64,000 nt of DNA from Fibrobacterota bacterium (lineage in GTDB: Bacteria; Fibrobacterota; Chitinivibrionia; Chitinivibrionales; FEN-1185). The stretch spans positions 1 to 64,000 of the forward strand of contig PLWQ01000028.1 in assembly GCA_003165595.1 (NCBI GenBank), read 5' to 3'. Shown one piece after another: positions 17,060 through 26,258 of the stretch. Made by a program: the position numbers and the translations under genes. Numbering within the stretch: the first letter of the stretch is position 1; each line of letters starts with the position of its first letter. The notes beneath the pieces were generated by a model. It did no database searches. It was not told the origin of the DNA and saw only the letters and a list, made by a program, of their open reading frames with translations.

Positions 17060-17935
17060 ATGTCCTCTCTCACTCTGCAAGACCTGCTTGAAGCAGGGAC
17101 CCACTTTGGTCATCAAACCAAGCGCTGGAATCCGAAAATGCAGCGCTTTATTCTGTGCCCCCGCAACGGCATTTACATCATCGACCTCAACAAGACGTTG
17201 TACGGCCTCGACAAATATCTCGACCGCGTCCGCGAAGAAGTGAAACGGGGCGGCCGCGTTCTTTTTGTGGGCACCAAAAAGCAGATAAAGGATTGCATTA
17301 AAGAAGAAGCGATCCGCTGCAACATGCCCTATGTTACCGAGCGGTGGCTCGGCGGCATGCTTACCAACTTTCAGACGATTCGACAGAGCATTTCGAAGCT
17401 TGACAAAATCGAAGCCATGGAAAAAGACGGCACCATGGAAGCGCTTCCGAAAAAAGAAGTGCAGTCGCTTGCCAAGAAGAAGGAAAAGCTGCTGGTGATC
17501 CTCAGCGGCGTGCGCACGCTCACCAAGCTGCCCCGCGTGGTCTTTGTGGTCGACACCATCAAGGAGCAGATCGCCATTGCCGAATCCCGCCGTCTCAAGA
17601 TTCCCATCGGCGCCATTGTTGACACCAACTGCGATCCCGACGAGATCGATTACCCGATTCCAGGCAACGACGACGCGATAAAGTCGGTTCAGCTCATCAC
17701 CAAGACGATTGCGGACACCATCATCGAAGCGGGCGGCCCGGTTCTTGCCGTCGAGGATTCCGAGAAACCCGTGAAGCCCGAGCTTGCAACTCAGGAAGCG
17801 GTCGAAGAAATAGTGGACATGCTCGAGGCACCGGATGTCACCGATGCCCTCAAGGTCGGCGAGGTTGACGCCGGAGCGGCGAAAAAACACCGCGTTGTCC
17901 GCAAGAGGATCACAAAATTCGTTGAAGAAGAGTAA
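17060..17935 (+). CDS. rpsB: 30S ribosomal protein S2
   Basis: 291 residues. Opens with the typical [22 protein letters not shown] segment; [16 protein letters not shown] and [20 protein letters not shown] are the two main S2 signatures. The C-terminus extends about 40 residues beyond the E. coli protein with an acidic then basic tail (ending [16 protein letters not shown]). It starts the rpsB-tsf-pyrH-frr cluster, after an AAAGGAG site. Confidence 0.98.
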   Translation: MSSLTLQDLLEAGTHFGHQTKRWNPKMQRFILCPRNGIYIIDLNKTLYGLDKYLDRVREEVKRGGRVLFVGTKKQIKDCIKEEAIRCNMPYVTERWLGGMLTNFQTIRQSISKLDKIEAMEKDGTMEALPKKEVQSLAKKKEKLLVILSGVRTLTKLPRVVFVVDTIKEQIAIAESRRLKIPIGAIVDTNCDPDEIDYPIPGNDDAIKSVQLITKTIADTIIEAGGPVLAVEDSEKPVKPELATQEAVEEIVDMLEAPDVTDALKVGEVDAGAAKKHRVVRKRITKFVEEE

Positions 17936-17947
17936 AAGGAGAATGTA

Positions 17948-18838
17948 ATGGAAATATCAGCAGCAGTTGTAAAGGAACTCCGTGAGAAGACCGGCTTGGG
18001 CATGATGCTCTGCAAGAAGGCCCTCATGGAAACAAACGGCGACATGACCCTGGCCATTGAGTCCCTGCGCAAGCAGGGACAGGTTACCGCCGCAAAACGC
18101 GCCGGCAAGGCCGCCAAGCAGGGAAAGATCTCGATTGTTTCGGACGCCACCGGCAGCATCGTGTACGAAGTGAATTCGGAAACGGATTTCGTTGCGAAGA
18201 ATGAAGATTTCATTGCCTTTGTCAACAACCTAGGTACGGTGCTCCTTGCTAACAAGCCCGCGGATATCAACACCGCACGGGCACTGTCCTCCGATTTGTT
18301 CGGCGGCGGCACAGCGGAAGCAAAGGTGCTCGAACTCGTTGCAAAAATCGGTGAAAATATTTCATTTCGCCGCTACCGCCTGGAGACGGTCTCCGGGCCG
18401 GGCGAAAAGATCTTCTCATACATACATGGAGAAGGAAGAATCGGCGTTCTGGTAAAACTTGCATGCGCGGAAGCTGCGGCCGCGGCCTCCGCCGCCGTGG
18501 CCGATCTGGGCAAGGATCTGGCCATGCAGGTGGCGGCGTCCAACCCGATTGCCGTGGATCGCGATGCCATCAACAAGGCCTTTGCGTCCCTTGTCGAGAA
18601 GGAAAAGGAAATTTATCTTACGCAGGCGCAGACCTCCGGCAAACCCGAGAAGGTCTGGCCAAAAATAGTGGAAGGGAAACTCGACAAGTTTTACAAAGAC
18701 TCCGCTCTTCTGGATCAGGCGTACATTCGCGATCCGGACCATCCGGTGTCCGACAGGATAAAAGATGCGGAGAAGACAGCCTCCTCCGCCATCCGCGTGG
18801 TTTCGTTCGTACGCTTTGAACTGGGGGCCGAGGAGTAA
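17948..18838 (+). CDS. tsf: translation elongation factor Ts
   Basis: 296 residues. The N-terminal UBA-like domain (VKELREKTGLGMMLCKKALMETNGDM) and the core motif VYEVNSETDFVAKNEDF are diagnostic. EF-Ts exchanges GDP for GTP on EF-Tu. It lies 12 bases after rpsB in the conserved order. The C-terminal part (DHPVSDRIKDAEKTASSAIRVVSFVRFELG) fits the usual final strand. Confidence 0.97.
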   Translation: MEISAAVVKELREKTGLGMMLCKKALMETNGDMTLAIESLRKQGQVTAAKRAGKAAKQGKISIVSDATGSIVYEVNSETDFVAKNEDFIAFVNNLGTVLLANKPADINTARALSSDLFGGGTAEAKVLELVAKIGENISFRRYRLETVSGPGEKIFSYIHGEGRIGVLVKLACAEAAAAASAAVADLGKDLAMQVAASNPIAVDRDAINKAFASLVEKEKEIYLTQAQTSGKPEKVWPKIVEGKLDKFYKDSALLDQAYIRDPDHPVSDRIKDAEKTASSAIRVVSFVRFELGAEE

Positions 18839-18865
18839 CGGCGCCGACAGCCGCCTGCGAGAACC

Positions 18866-19582
18866 ATGCTGAAACCCGCATACAAAAGAATTCTTCTCAA
18901 ATTATCCGGCGAAGTTCTCGCCGGAAGCAAGGGGTTTGGCTTCGACGCCGAGGTTGCCGAAAGAATCGCTTCCGATATCAAGGAAGTGAGCGAAGCCGGT
19001 GTTCAGATCGGCGTGGTCATCGGCGCCGGTAACATATTCCGGGGCGGCAGCGCCCGCGACCTGAACCGGACCGCCGCCGACACCATCGGCATGATGGCCA
19101 CCGTGATAAATTCTCTCTTTCTCAAGGAGTATCTTGAGAAAAACGGCTGCCGTGCATGTGTCATGAGCGCAATTTCCATCCCAAAGGCCGCCGAATACTT
19201 TGTTGCCGAATCCGCGATTCGCCGGCTGGAAGCGGGAATCGTCGTTATTGTCGCAGGCGGCACGGGCAATCCCTTCTTTACAACAGATACTGCGGCGGCG
19301 CTGCGCTGCGCCGAGATCAAGGCCGACATTCTGCTTAAGGCCACGAAGGTCGACGGCGTATACGACAGCGACCCCGCAAAGAATCCTGCCGCAAAGAAAT
19401 TCCCGTCCATAACGCACGCGGAGGCGCTTGCAAAAGGCCTCAAAGTAATGGACGCCACGGCGCTGTCGCTATGCATGGAAAACAATATTCCGATTATGGT
19501 TTTCAAGCTGCTCGAACGCGGCAACCTTCGCAAATGCGTTGAAGGCTTGCCGATTGGTACCATTGTCAGAAAGGAAGAATGA
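18866..19582 (+). CDS. pyrH: uridylate kinase
   Basis: 238 residues, the bacterial hexameric UMP kinase of the amino-acid-kinase fold. YKRILLKLSGEVLAG at the start, GVVIGAGNIFRG, then GGTGNPFFTTDTAAALR are signature motifs. It phosphorylates UMP to UDP in pyrimidine nucleotide synthesis. Its stop overlaps the start of frr (ATGA). Confidence 0.97.
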   Translation: MLKPAYKRILLKLSGEVLAGSKGFGFDAEVAERIASDIKEVSEAGVQIGVVIGAGNIFRGGSARDLNRTAADTIGMMATVINSLFLKEYLEKNGCRACVMSAISIPKAAEYFVAESAIRRLEAGIVVIVAGGTGNPFFTTDTAAALRCAEIKADILLKATKVDGVYDSDPAKNPAAKKFPSITHAEALAKGLKVMDATALSLCMENNIPIMVFKLLERGNLRKCVEGLPIGTIVRKEE

Positions 19583-20148
19583 CCATGGGATTTGCAAACA
19601 CCGCGTTTACCGAATCCGATCAGCGGATGAAAAAAACCATCGACAATCTCAAGAAAGACTTTTCGCGCGTGCGCACGGGACGCGCCAGCGCGTCGCTTCT
19701 CGACGGCATCACGGTCGATTACTATGGGTCGCCCATGCCCGTGAGCCAGACGGCGGCCATTTCCATTCCCGATGCGCGCATGATCATGATCCAGCCGTGG
19801 GAAAAAAGCATGCTCGGTCCCATCGAAAAGGCGATCCAAGCGTCGGATCTGGGCCTCAACCCGCTCAACGACGGCAACGTCATCCGCCTTCCCATTCCTC
19901 CCTTATCCGAAGAACGCAGAGCGGAGCTGTTCAAGCATTGCAAAAAGATAAGCGAGGATTGCAAGGTTGCTGTGCGCAACATCCGCCGCGATTCGAATGA
20001 AAAGCTCAAGAAAGCGGAGAAAGACAAGGAGGTGACGCAGGACGAAAGCAAAAAGGGCCAGGACGAAATTCAGAAGTTGACGGACAAGTATATCAAATCG
20101 ATTGATGAGTTGCTTGCGGTGAAGGAAAAGGAGATTATGGAGTTGTAA
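19579..20148 (+). CDS. frr: ribosome recycling factor
   Basis: 189 residues. The RTGRASASLLDGITVDYYGSP block, the ISIPDARMIMIQPW block and the C-terminal helix region (KKAEKDKEVTQDESKKGQDEIQKLTDKYI) are those of RRF. With EF-G it splits the ribosome after termination. ATGA overlap with pyrH; an ATG two codons further is an alternative start. A terminator follows. Confidence 0.97.
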   Translation: MTMGFANTAFTESDQRMKKTIDNLKKDFSRVRTGRASASLLDGITVDYYGSPMPVSQTAAISIPDARMIMIQPWEKSMLGPIEKAIQASDLGLNPLNDGNVIRLPIPPLSEERRAELFKHCKKISEDCKVAVRNIRRDSNEKLKKAEKDKEVTQDESKKGQDEIQKLTDKYIKSIDELLAVKEKEIMEL

Positions 20149-20176
20149 GGCGAATCGGAAGGACCGGCTCAACGTG

Positions 20177-20207
20177 AAAAAGGCTCGCCGAGGCGAGCCT
20201 TTTTCTT
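20177..20207. terminator. bidirectional terminator between frr and the MACPF gene
   Basis: AAAAAGGCTCGCC-ga-GGCGAGCCTTTTT: a perfect 8-bp GC stem with a 2-base loop flanked by A and T runs, so it can serve both converging genes. Confidence 0.9.
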
Positions 20208-20226
20208 TCCGTATCCGGAACAGCAC

Positions 20227-21972
20227 CTACTGAACTTTTGTATACCCGATGTAAATATAATCGCCCCCGGCGCCCACGTTGCAGTCGGCCGCGGTATTGC
20301 CTCCGCTCCATGAAACAAACTGCCAGTTGAACGCCGGAGCGCCCTGTCCGTCCTGGATTTCCAGATTGCTTATGGCGTTGACAAGACTCGCAGAGTCTTT
20401 CGCAGCGCCTTTCTTATAACAGAGATAAACGTAGTCGCCGCCCGCTCCGGCGTTGAGGTCCTGCCCGATCTTTACAAATCCGCCCGAAGCGAAAGATCCG
20501 CTTCCGTCGATCATGGTAAGATCGGTGATAATCGAATCCGGCGAAACATTCGTAATGGTACTGTCCGCCTTGTAGGCGAGATAGATGTAGTCGCCGCCGG
20601 CGCCTTTGTTAAGGTCGGTACCCAACAGCGTATACCCAGCCGGAACATTGGGGGTCTTTCCGTCCAGGATGACGATGTCGGTGATGCAGCGCCGGGGCAG
20701 GTCGGAATTAAACGGCAGATTGCCGCCCTGGCCGGCCGCGAAGGTCGAGTAGGCTGTCATCATCGCCTGTCTTCGCGCGGGACTGGAACAAAAGCTCCAG
20801 ATGGGAACAAGTCCCTGGGGGGCGAAGTCGCAGAACACCGGGTTATCGCGGATGGATCCTATCCATTTTGATTTGATTGAGGAATCGCCTACAAAATTCG
20901 AATAGCGGACGTCGCCGCCCCATACCTTGAGTGTGGATGACGAGTTCTTCAAGTATTGGTTATAGGTATTGGTGTCGTATACGCCGATTGAGCCCGAAAC
21001 CTTGCTCACCGTGCTGTTGTAGCTCACCTTTGCATAAAGTCCGCAATCCCATTTCTGCGCAGTGCTGGTTATCTCCGTGGAAACCGAGTAGTCTGCCCTT
21101 GCACCGACGACAACGGACCGCAGTATATGAGTTCCGTATTTCCCAAACACCGTCAACGGATCGAGGGTACTGTCGTTGATGTCGCTCTTGAAATCCTTTG
21201 TCAAGAGCTGTTTGAATTCGTCGGTGCTCGTGTCGGGCAGCGAAATAACCCATTCGTCGTACTGATCTGTGACCCTGGCAAAATCGAGATGGTAGGTGCC
21301 GGACTTGCTCAGATCAAAATTGGTCTTGATCGATCCGCTAAAGAACCCGTACGAGCCGCTGAGCCCGGCCTTTACGGCAAGCTGATTGCTAAAGGAGGAA
21401 TAATCCGTTCCCGAGATACTCGAAAAATCCCCGTGTTCCGAAACCGTGAGGGTCACCGATGCCGGCTTTTGATACCGGTGATTGGTGTCGCCGTCGTTGT
21501 ACGGGTTGAACGAGGACAGCGCGCCGAGCGCAAGGGCACGGCTTCGGATTGACGTTGCGTTTGCGTATTCCCCAAAGACGTCATAGCCGCAGCCGAGCAC
21601 TCCGACGCCGGGCATCGTATAGTCCTGGTCCGGGGTTTGGGCGACGAACGTGATACTGTCGATGTCGCCGAGATTGTACATCACCGTGTCGTGGGCCGTT
21701 CGAAGTATAAACTTGCCCCCCAGAACCGTTCCCTGCGGCAAGGCGGCTCTGCTGAAAATAATGCTGGTAATGTCGATCTTGGTGTAGGTGCGCGACGTCT
21801 GATCACTGCAACTCACCTTGACATTGTCGGTGCCGAATACCAGACTGTCAACAATAAGCATATTGAAGACGCCTTTGCTTTGTCCGGCGTTGATCGTAAG
21901 GGTCTGTGCGGCTGTGCCCCAGTAAAGGGCTATGAGCAGTACGGATGAAATTGCAAAGATACGGGTTTTCAT
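20227..21972 (-). CDS. secreted MACPF (membrane attack complex/perforin) protein with beta-prism repeats
   Basis: 581 residues with a signal peptide (about 1-22) after an AAAGGAAA ribosome site. Residues ~25-130 hold a 'G....F.LI.VDSL.F' / 'Y.LGDIDSITF' beta motif common in secreted proteins of this type of bacterium. The MACPF domain spans about 130-410: it opens GVGVLGCGYDVFGEYAN and contains the hallmark FGKYGTHI (Y-G-T-H) near residue 280, preceded and followed by beta/helix segments that would form the membrane hairpins. The C-terminal ~150 residues are three repeats with the pattern 'G(Y/F)..(L/I)G.DLN.GAGGDY(I/V)YL.YK' (last one ending AGGDYIYIGYTKVQ), matching MABP-type beta-prism lectin-like modules. 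Such proteins form pores in target membranes. It follows a small secreted protein gene by 40 bases. Confidence 0.85.
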   Translation of the reverse strand: MKTRIFAISSVLLIALYWGTAAQTLTINAGQSKGVFNMLIVDSLVFGTDNVKVSCSDQTSRTYTKIDITSIIFSRAALPQGTVLGGKFILRTAHDTVMYNLGDIDSITFVAQTPDQDYTMPGVGVLGCGYDVFGEYANATSIRSRALALGALSSFNPYNDGDTNHRYQKPASVTLTVSEHGDFSSISGTDYSSFSNQLAVKAGLSGSYGFFSGSIKTNFDLSKSGTYHLDFARVTDQYDEWVISLPDTSTDEFKQLLTKDFKSDINDSTLDPLTVFGKYGTHILRSVVVGARADYSVSTEITSTAQKWDCGLYAKVSYNSTVSKVSGSIGVYDTNTYNQYLKNSSSTLKVWGGDVRYSNFVGDSSIKSKWIGSIRDNPVFCDFAPQGLVPIWSFCSSPARRQAMMTAYSTFAAGQGGNLPFNSDLPRRCITDIVILDGKTPNVPAGYTLLGTDLNKGAGGDYIYLAYKADSTITNVSPDSIITDLTMIDGSGSFASGGFVKIGQDLNAGAGGDYVYLCYKKGAAKDSASLVNAISNLEIQDGQGAPAFNWQFVSWSGGNTAADCNVGAGGDYIYIGYTKVQ

Positions 21973-22012
21973 GACGGTTTCCTTTTGTTAGCGAGGTGTA
22001 GGGCGGCGTTCA

Positions 22013-22429
22013 TTACTTTCCAATAACCATTTTCTGGTTCGATACCAGACCGGCGATGGTTACCTGCAGAATGTAAACCCCTTTCGCAAGAGCGCCATTT
22101 CTATCAAGAGGCAAAAGGTATGAACCCGGATCGTATTGCTTGTCCGCAACGATGCCATAGGTGCGGCCGTTGCACGAAAAGAGCCGAGCGCTCACCGTTG
22201 CCCTTCTTCCAATGGAAAGCTTCAGCAGCCTGGTGGTTACCGAAAATGTGTTGCGGTAACGGTCTAAGGTGTTGTGTACGCCGACGGAGGCGGATTGAAA
22301 GGTCATTTTCTGGACGTCTGACAACTGGTACACATCTCTTGACCCGTTGGACGAATTCACCACCATGACCGTGGACCCATAGGACTGCAGTACGGCGATT
22401 GCGATCGCGGCGATAGCGAATCTCCTCAT
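22013..22429 (-). CDS. small secreted protein with C-terminal sorting-type domain
   Basis: About 138 residues from the ATG at 22429, which follows a strong GGGAGGAATT site and yields a signal peptide (MRRFAIAAIAIAVLQSYGST). The first part has the 'SRDVYQLSDVQKMTF' motif also visible in the MACPF protein (NLGDIDSITF). The second half ('RATVSARLFSCNGRTYG...GSYLLPLDRNGALAKGVYILQV...QKMVIGK') matches the FlgD-like/type IX-like C-terminal sorting or anchoring module. It lies 40 bases ahead of the MACPF gene and is probably co-transcribed, possibly as a surface anchor or regulator of the pore protein. An ISL3 element sits about 120 bases upstream and may have displaced its promoter. Confidence 0.7.
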   Translation of the reverse strand: MRRFAIAAIAIAVLQSYGSTVMVVNSSNGSRDVYQLSDVQKMTFQSASVGVHNTLDRYRNTFSVTTRLLKLSIGRRATVSARLFSCNGRTYGIVADKQYDPGSYLLPLDRNGALAKGVYILQVTIAGLVSNQKMVIGK

Positions 22430-22543
22430 AATTCCTCCCGTTGATATTGGATGAACGAACAACGAAATTAAGCGGAATTTCACGACCGATGTTGAAAAGC
22501 GCAGACCAGGACCTGGACGCGTTTGTCTGCGACTTGACTAATC

Positions 22544-22551
22544 TAAAATTA
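22544..22551. repeat. target-site duplication of the ISL3 element (left copy)
   Basis: TAAAATTA, repeated exactly at 23953-23960 on the other side of the element. Eight bases is the usual ISL3-family duplication. Confidence 0.85.
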
Positions 22552-23952
22552 GGGTCATCCGGGTTTCTAGTGGGTGACCCCAACCAGTTGTGGTGTGAAT
22601 GGTCGTATTCGTAGAGTCGGTTTGTCCAGGCGTCGCGGGTAGAGGTCCAGGCCACCGCAATGGAAGTAAATTGCGATTCGGTAATGATTTCGGTTTCTAA
22701 ACCCGCATGCCATACGCTTGATTTTCTCGATCTTGCTGTTAATGCTCTCACCCAAGGCGTTCGTGACATGATGTTTCGCATGAGTAACTATATTGTCCAG
22801 ATGCCGCTTAAGAGTCTCGGCTGCTTTGATCATCGGCTCCATGCGACAATGGGTTGCCCACCAATACCAGTGCGCGAAGAATTTACGCATGCATCCTTCG
22901 TAAAAGTAATCCCACATGGATCGAATATATTCCTTTATCGCCCAGGCTCGTGCCACCTTCAGCTTCCTTTTCTTCAGTTCTTCAAACTCCTTCTGACGAT
23001 CTTCCGTCAAGTTCTCCTCGCTCGTCAGCCACAAGTATTTCGTGCCCTTCAACGTGTCGACTCCGTTCTTCATCAGCGAGCGGTGTTCATCCTTGCGCAC
23101 GGCATCGACCGCATCAACCACATATTTCATAATGTGGTATCGGTCGAAGACGATTTTCTTTTCCGCTTCAGGGATGTAAGCCTTCGTGGCGGCTATGTAT
23201 GGGTCCCACATATCCATCGCGACAGATCGCACATCAGCAAGCTCCTTAATGTCGAATTGCTTATAATACGCCTCAAGACTGGCCTGACCGCGATCGTCAC
23301 AGACAAACTCCACCGTGCCATGCTGCTGATCGTAGACCAGCGTTTCGTAAACATGCCCCTTTGCAATGGACTTTTCGTCAACACCAATATGCTCGGGAAT
23401 ACGATGTGGCTTGCGACTCATGCCTCTTTCCACCGCTCTTTCAATGATGCCCCAGCATTGATCCCAGCCCACGTTGCACAGTCCTGCTGCTGCTTGGATA
23501 TCGCACACCTGTGCAACATCCAAAAGTCGGCGTTCAAAGGCGTTGGTGATACCAGAACGTTCTTCGCCGAACTCCGAAGCGATCTGGCGAACACCATGGC
23601 GCGAGCAGTTCACACGGGGAAGGCACACATGAATAAATGTGGCCAGTTGGCACACGTCAAGATGGCGATACTCCCGCTCTATGCCGTGATCGTAAACCGA
23701 ACAAAACTCTTGGCACTCAGGGCAACGGGCCTGAATGTTCCTCTCATGATCAAGATATACGTCCACTCTCTTCTGGCAGTGGTTAGTCAAGACTCGCACA
23801 ACAAACCACGGTCGCTTTATACCAAGGAGATCGGCAAAGAAATCGGTTGTTTCCAATGGGGCGCCTTCTGTTGAGTGTTCATCCAAGATACAATCTTGCG
23901 GGAAGGGTGAACACACTATGTTGGGGGTACCCACTCAAAACCCGGATGCGCC
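22552..23952 (-). mobile_element. complete ISL3-family insertion sequence, 1,401 bp
   Basis: Bounded by imperfect inverted repeats of about 27 bases: the left end reads GGGTCATCCGGGTTTCTAGT and the right end, read inward, GGCGCATCCGGGTTTTGAGT, both followed by GGGT. An 8-bp direct repeat TAAAATTA flanks it. It carries a single full-length transposase gene. Intact ends, intact gene and a perfect duplication suggest a recent insertion. Confidence 0.92.
22567..23856 (-). CDS. ISL3-family transposase
   Basis: About 429 residues from a TTG start at 23856 (AGAAGG upstream); the frame is open to an ATG at 23934, inside the terminal repeat side, so the start is uncertain. Features: an N-terminal zinc-finger with CPECQEFC and later a Cys-His pair (RVNCSRHGVRQ), a helix-turn-helix region, then the DDE catalytic core with EHIGVDEKSIAKGH (first Asp), SVAMDMWDPYIAA (second Asp in the AMDMW motif, characteristic of ISL3) and the Glu in ALGESINSKIEKIKRMACGFRN. 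Moves the element by cut-and-paste. Intact. Confidence 0.93.
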   Translation of the reverse strand: METTDFFADLLGIKRPWFVVRVLTNHCQKRVDVYLDHERNIQARCPECQEFCSVYDHGIEREYRHLDVCQLATFIHVCLPRVNCSRHGVRQIASEFGEERSGITNAFERRLLDVAQVCDIQAAAGLCNVGWDQCWGIIERAVERGMSRKPHRIPEHIGVDEKSIAKGHVYETLVYDQQHGTVEFVCDDRGQASLEAYYKQFDIKELADVRSVAMDMWDPYIAATKAYIPEAEKKIVFDRYHIMKYVVDAVDAVRKDEHRSLMKNGVDTLKGTKYLWLTSEENLTEDRQKEFEELKKRKLKVARAWAIKEYIRSMWDYFYEGCMRKFFAHWYWWATHCRMEPMIKAAETLKRHLDNIVTHAKHHVTNALGESINSKIEKIKRMACGFRNRNHYRIAIYFHCGGLDLYPRRLDKPTLRIRPFTPQLVGVTH

Positions 23953-23960
23953 TAAAATTA
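23953..23960. repeat. target-site duplication of the ISL3 element (right copy)
   Basis: TAAAATTA, identical to 22544-22551. Confidence 0.85.
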
Positions 23961-24169
23961 TATAGTTTGCCAAGGCCTGTGTCAAGGGTGGAAAGCGGAA
24001 ACCGATGCTGAAGTTCCGGGACTGCAAGTATGGTTCCGTGGCAGCCACGTCCTAAGCTCCCGATTTGGGACGACCACTCCCCTGGTTGTCCTCCGCAATC
24101 TTACAACAGCATTGTAAATTTGCATTGACGCCCCTTTTGATACGCTTTTTCTTTCGGCCGGCCACTGCA

Positions 24170-24970
24170 TCATGTCCCGGCTTCCTCCCACTTCACGATC
24201 CCCAGAAACTCGTCGTGAATCTTCCCGTTGGACACCGTCACGCTCCTGGATGTCAAAGCCAATTCGTTCCCCTTACTGTCCGAACATTTTCCGCCAGCCT
24301 CTCTCACTATGAGCATTCCCGCCGCAAAGTCCCACGGCGAGAGCCGGTATTCGAAGTATCCGTCGAACCTCCCGCATGCAACCCAGCATAAGTCAAGCGC
24401 CGCGCTGCCGAGACGGCGGATCCCCCGGATTTCGGCCCGAAACAGCGATCTTATGGTGTCCAGCGTCCTTTCCATCAGCATGCCCCGGTCGTAGTAAAAG
24501 CCCGTGGTGATGATCGATTCCGCGAGGCGGCCGGTCTGGGCGACCTCGATCCGTTGGCCGTTGAGGAATGCGCCGCCGGCTTTCTCGGCTGCAAACAGTT
24601 CGTTTCGCATCGGATCAAAAACCACGCCGGCAAGCACTTCTCCACGCCGCGCGTAGGCGATGGAAACGCAGAAGTGCGGGATGCCGTGAGCGTAGTTGTT
24701 GGTGCCGTCCACCGGGTCAACGATCCAGAGGTTCTCCGCGCCCACGTCGGTGCCTTCATGGCGCTCTTCGGCAAGGACCGCGTGCAAAGGAAATTCCTTG
24801 CCGATCAGGGAGACGATTTCCGCCTCGCATTCCAAATCCGCCTGGGTAACAAGGTTGTTCCTGGATTTTTCAAAAGCTGCCGCATTTCGAAACCTGCGAA
24901 CCGCTATCCTGCCGGCGGCGTGCGCCGCATCAACCGCGCATCGAAGGATTTTCTGCATGTACTCCTGCAT
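24170..24970 (-). CDS. suhB: inositol-monophosphatase family phosphatase
   Basis: 266 residues. Metal-binding motifs of the family are present: the acidic ERHEG (EE pair as EERH near residue 68), WIVDPVDGTNNYAHG (DPVDGT, about 82-96), and the C-terminal WDFAAGMLIVREAGG (WD..A motif). Hydrolyses inositol-1-phosphate or related sugar/nucleotide phosphates; family members include SuhB and CysQ-like enzymes, and the exact substrate cannot be assigned. Stands alone between the IS element and the divergent nucleotidyltransferase gene. Confidence 0.85.
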   Translation of the reverse strand: MQEYMQKILRCAVDAAHAAGRIAVRRFRNAAAFEKSRNNLVTQADLECEAEIVSLIGKEFPLHAVLAEERHEGTDVGAENLWIVDPVDGTNNYAHGIPHFCVSIAYARRGEVLAGVVFDPMRNELFAAEKAGGAFLNGQRIEVAQTGRLAESIITTGFYYDRGMLMERTLDTIRSLFRAEIRGIRRLGSAALDLCWVACGRFDGYFEYRLSPWDFAAGMLIVREAGGKCSDSKGNELALTSRSVTVSNGKIHDEFLGIVKWEEAGT

Positions 24971-25174
24971 TTGTTAAAGGACCTTTTGACGACGAACCGG
25001 AGCCTGCTCAGGGCATCATACGCCGCCGTAAAATCTTGCCCGAACGCGCGTTCCTTGTCTTATATTAAGAAAGGAATATCTTCGGCCGCCCCGTGGGTTT
25101 CCATCCAATGAATGCTTCCCTAGCCGGCGGCCGGCCACCCCTAATCGTAAAAAACGCCGAGGAATGCTACACCC

Positions 25175-26164
25175 ATGAAAATAGTAATTCCTGTTGCAGG
25201 TATGGGAACGCGGCTTCAGCCGCACACCTTTTCAACGCCAAAGTCGCTTATGCATGTCGCAGGGAAGCCCATTTTGGGTCATATTCTCGACTGCGTCAAG
25301 GATATCGGCATCGAAGAGGCCATCTTCGTGACCGGCCCCATGGGAGACAAGATTCGTGCATATGTCAAGACAAACTACACGTTCAAGACCCGGTTTGTGG
25401 ATCAGAAAGAACCGCTGGGGCTCGGCCACGCCATCGGCTGCGCAGCACCCTATTTTGGAAAATCGCCGGTTCTCATTATTCTTGGCGATACGATCCTCGA
25501 TTTTGACTTTAAGAAATTCGTGGGCTCAAGAACGTCCGTCCTTGGAGTAAAGCAGATCGAGACCAACGCACGGCAATTCGGCATTGTGTTTACAGACAAG
25601 AACGGCAGGGTTACAAAGATCGTGGAAAAACCGGATGTCGAATCGGGCCTCGCCGCAGTGGGTCTGTACCTGGTTCGTGACGGCGCCCAGCTCGCGAAAA
25701 CGCTTGCTTCAATGGTAGCCGAGGGTGCAAAAAGCTCCCGCGAATACCAGCTTACCGATGCGCTTCAGCGGATGATTGATAGGGGAAACGTGTTTTCCAC
25801 GGCCACCGTCGAGGGGTGGTTCGACTGCGGCGGCATGAAGGCGCTTTTGGCGACAAACCGGTACATGCTTCCCCGCAACTCCAATTCCTACACTCCAAAA
25901 CGCGTTCTCAAAGACAACATCGTGATCCAACCGGTAAATATTCATGATTCGTGCGAGATATTTCAATCGATTATCGGGCCTCATGTGACCATTGCGGAAG
26001 GCGCGCGAATCACCAAATGCCAGATTGCCGACAGCATCATCGAAACTCACGCATCTGTGAGCGAATGCATCCTTGAGAACTCAATCATCGGCCCGAACGC
26101 GGTTCTCAAGGGAAAGAAGATCAACCTCAACCTCGGCGATTCTTCCATTGTCGATTTCGGCTGA
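25175..26164 (+). CDS. sugar-1-phosphate nucleotidyltransferase
   Basis: 329 residues. The N-terminal pyrophosphorylase domain begins MKIVIPVAGMGTRLQPHTFSTPK (GXGTRL...PK active-site loop) and has ILGDTILDFD for metal binding, plus KIVEKP and a GWFDCGG product loop. The C-terminal ~90 residues look like a left-handed beta-helix hexapeptide region (INIHDSCEIFQSIIGPHVTIAEGARITKCQIADSIIE). This matches long-type glucose-1-phosphate thymidylyl/uridylyltransferases. It makes an activated sugar, perhaps feeding the glycosyltransferase at 15 kb or surface polysaccharide synthesis, but no polysaccharide cluster is adjacent. Confidence 0.85.
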   Translation: MKIVIPVAGMGTRLQPHTFSTPKSLMHVAGKPILGHILDCVKDIGIEEAIFVTGPMGDKIRAYVKTNYTFKTRFVDQKEPLGLGHAIGCAAPYFGKSPVLIILGDTILDFDFKKFVGSRTSVLGVKQIETNARQFGIVFTDKNGRVTKIVEKPDVESGLAAVGLYLVRDGAQLAKTLASMVAEGAKSSREYQLTDALQRMIDRGNVFSTATVEGWFDCGGMKALLATNRYMLPRNSNSYTPKRVLKDNIVIQPVNIHDSCEIFQSIIGPHVTIAEGARITKCQIADSIIETHASVSECILENSIIGPNAVLKGKKINLNLGDSSIVDFG

Positions 26165-26258
26165 TGCCCCCCTTGCCATCCGCCTCGCGGGTCACCGCCG
26201 AGTTCATCTGGGGTGAGCCGACCGTTGCCGCGCGCGAGGAAGGATAAGTATATTTACC

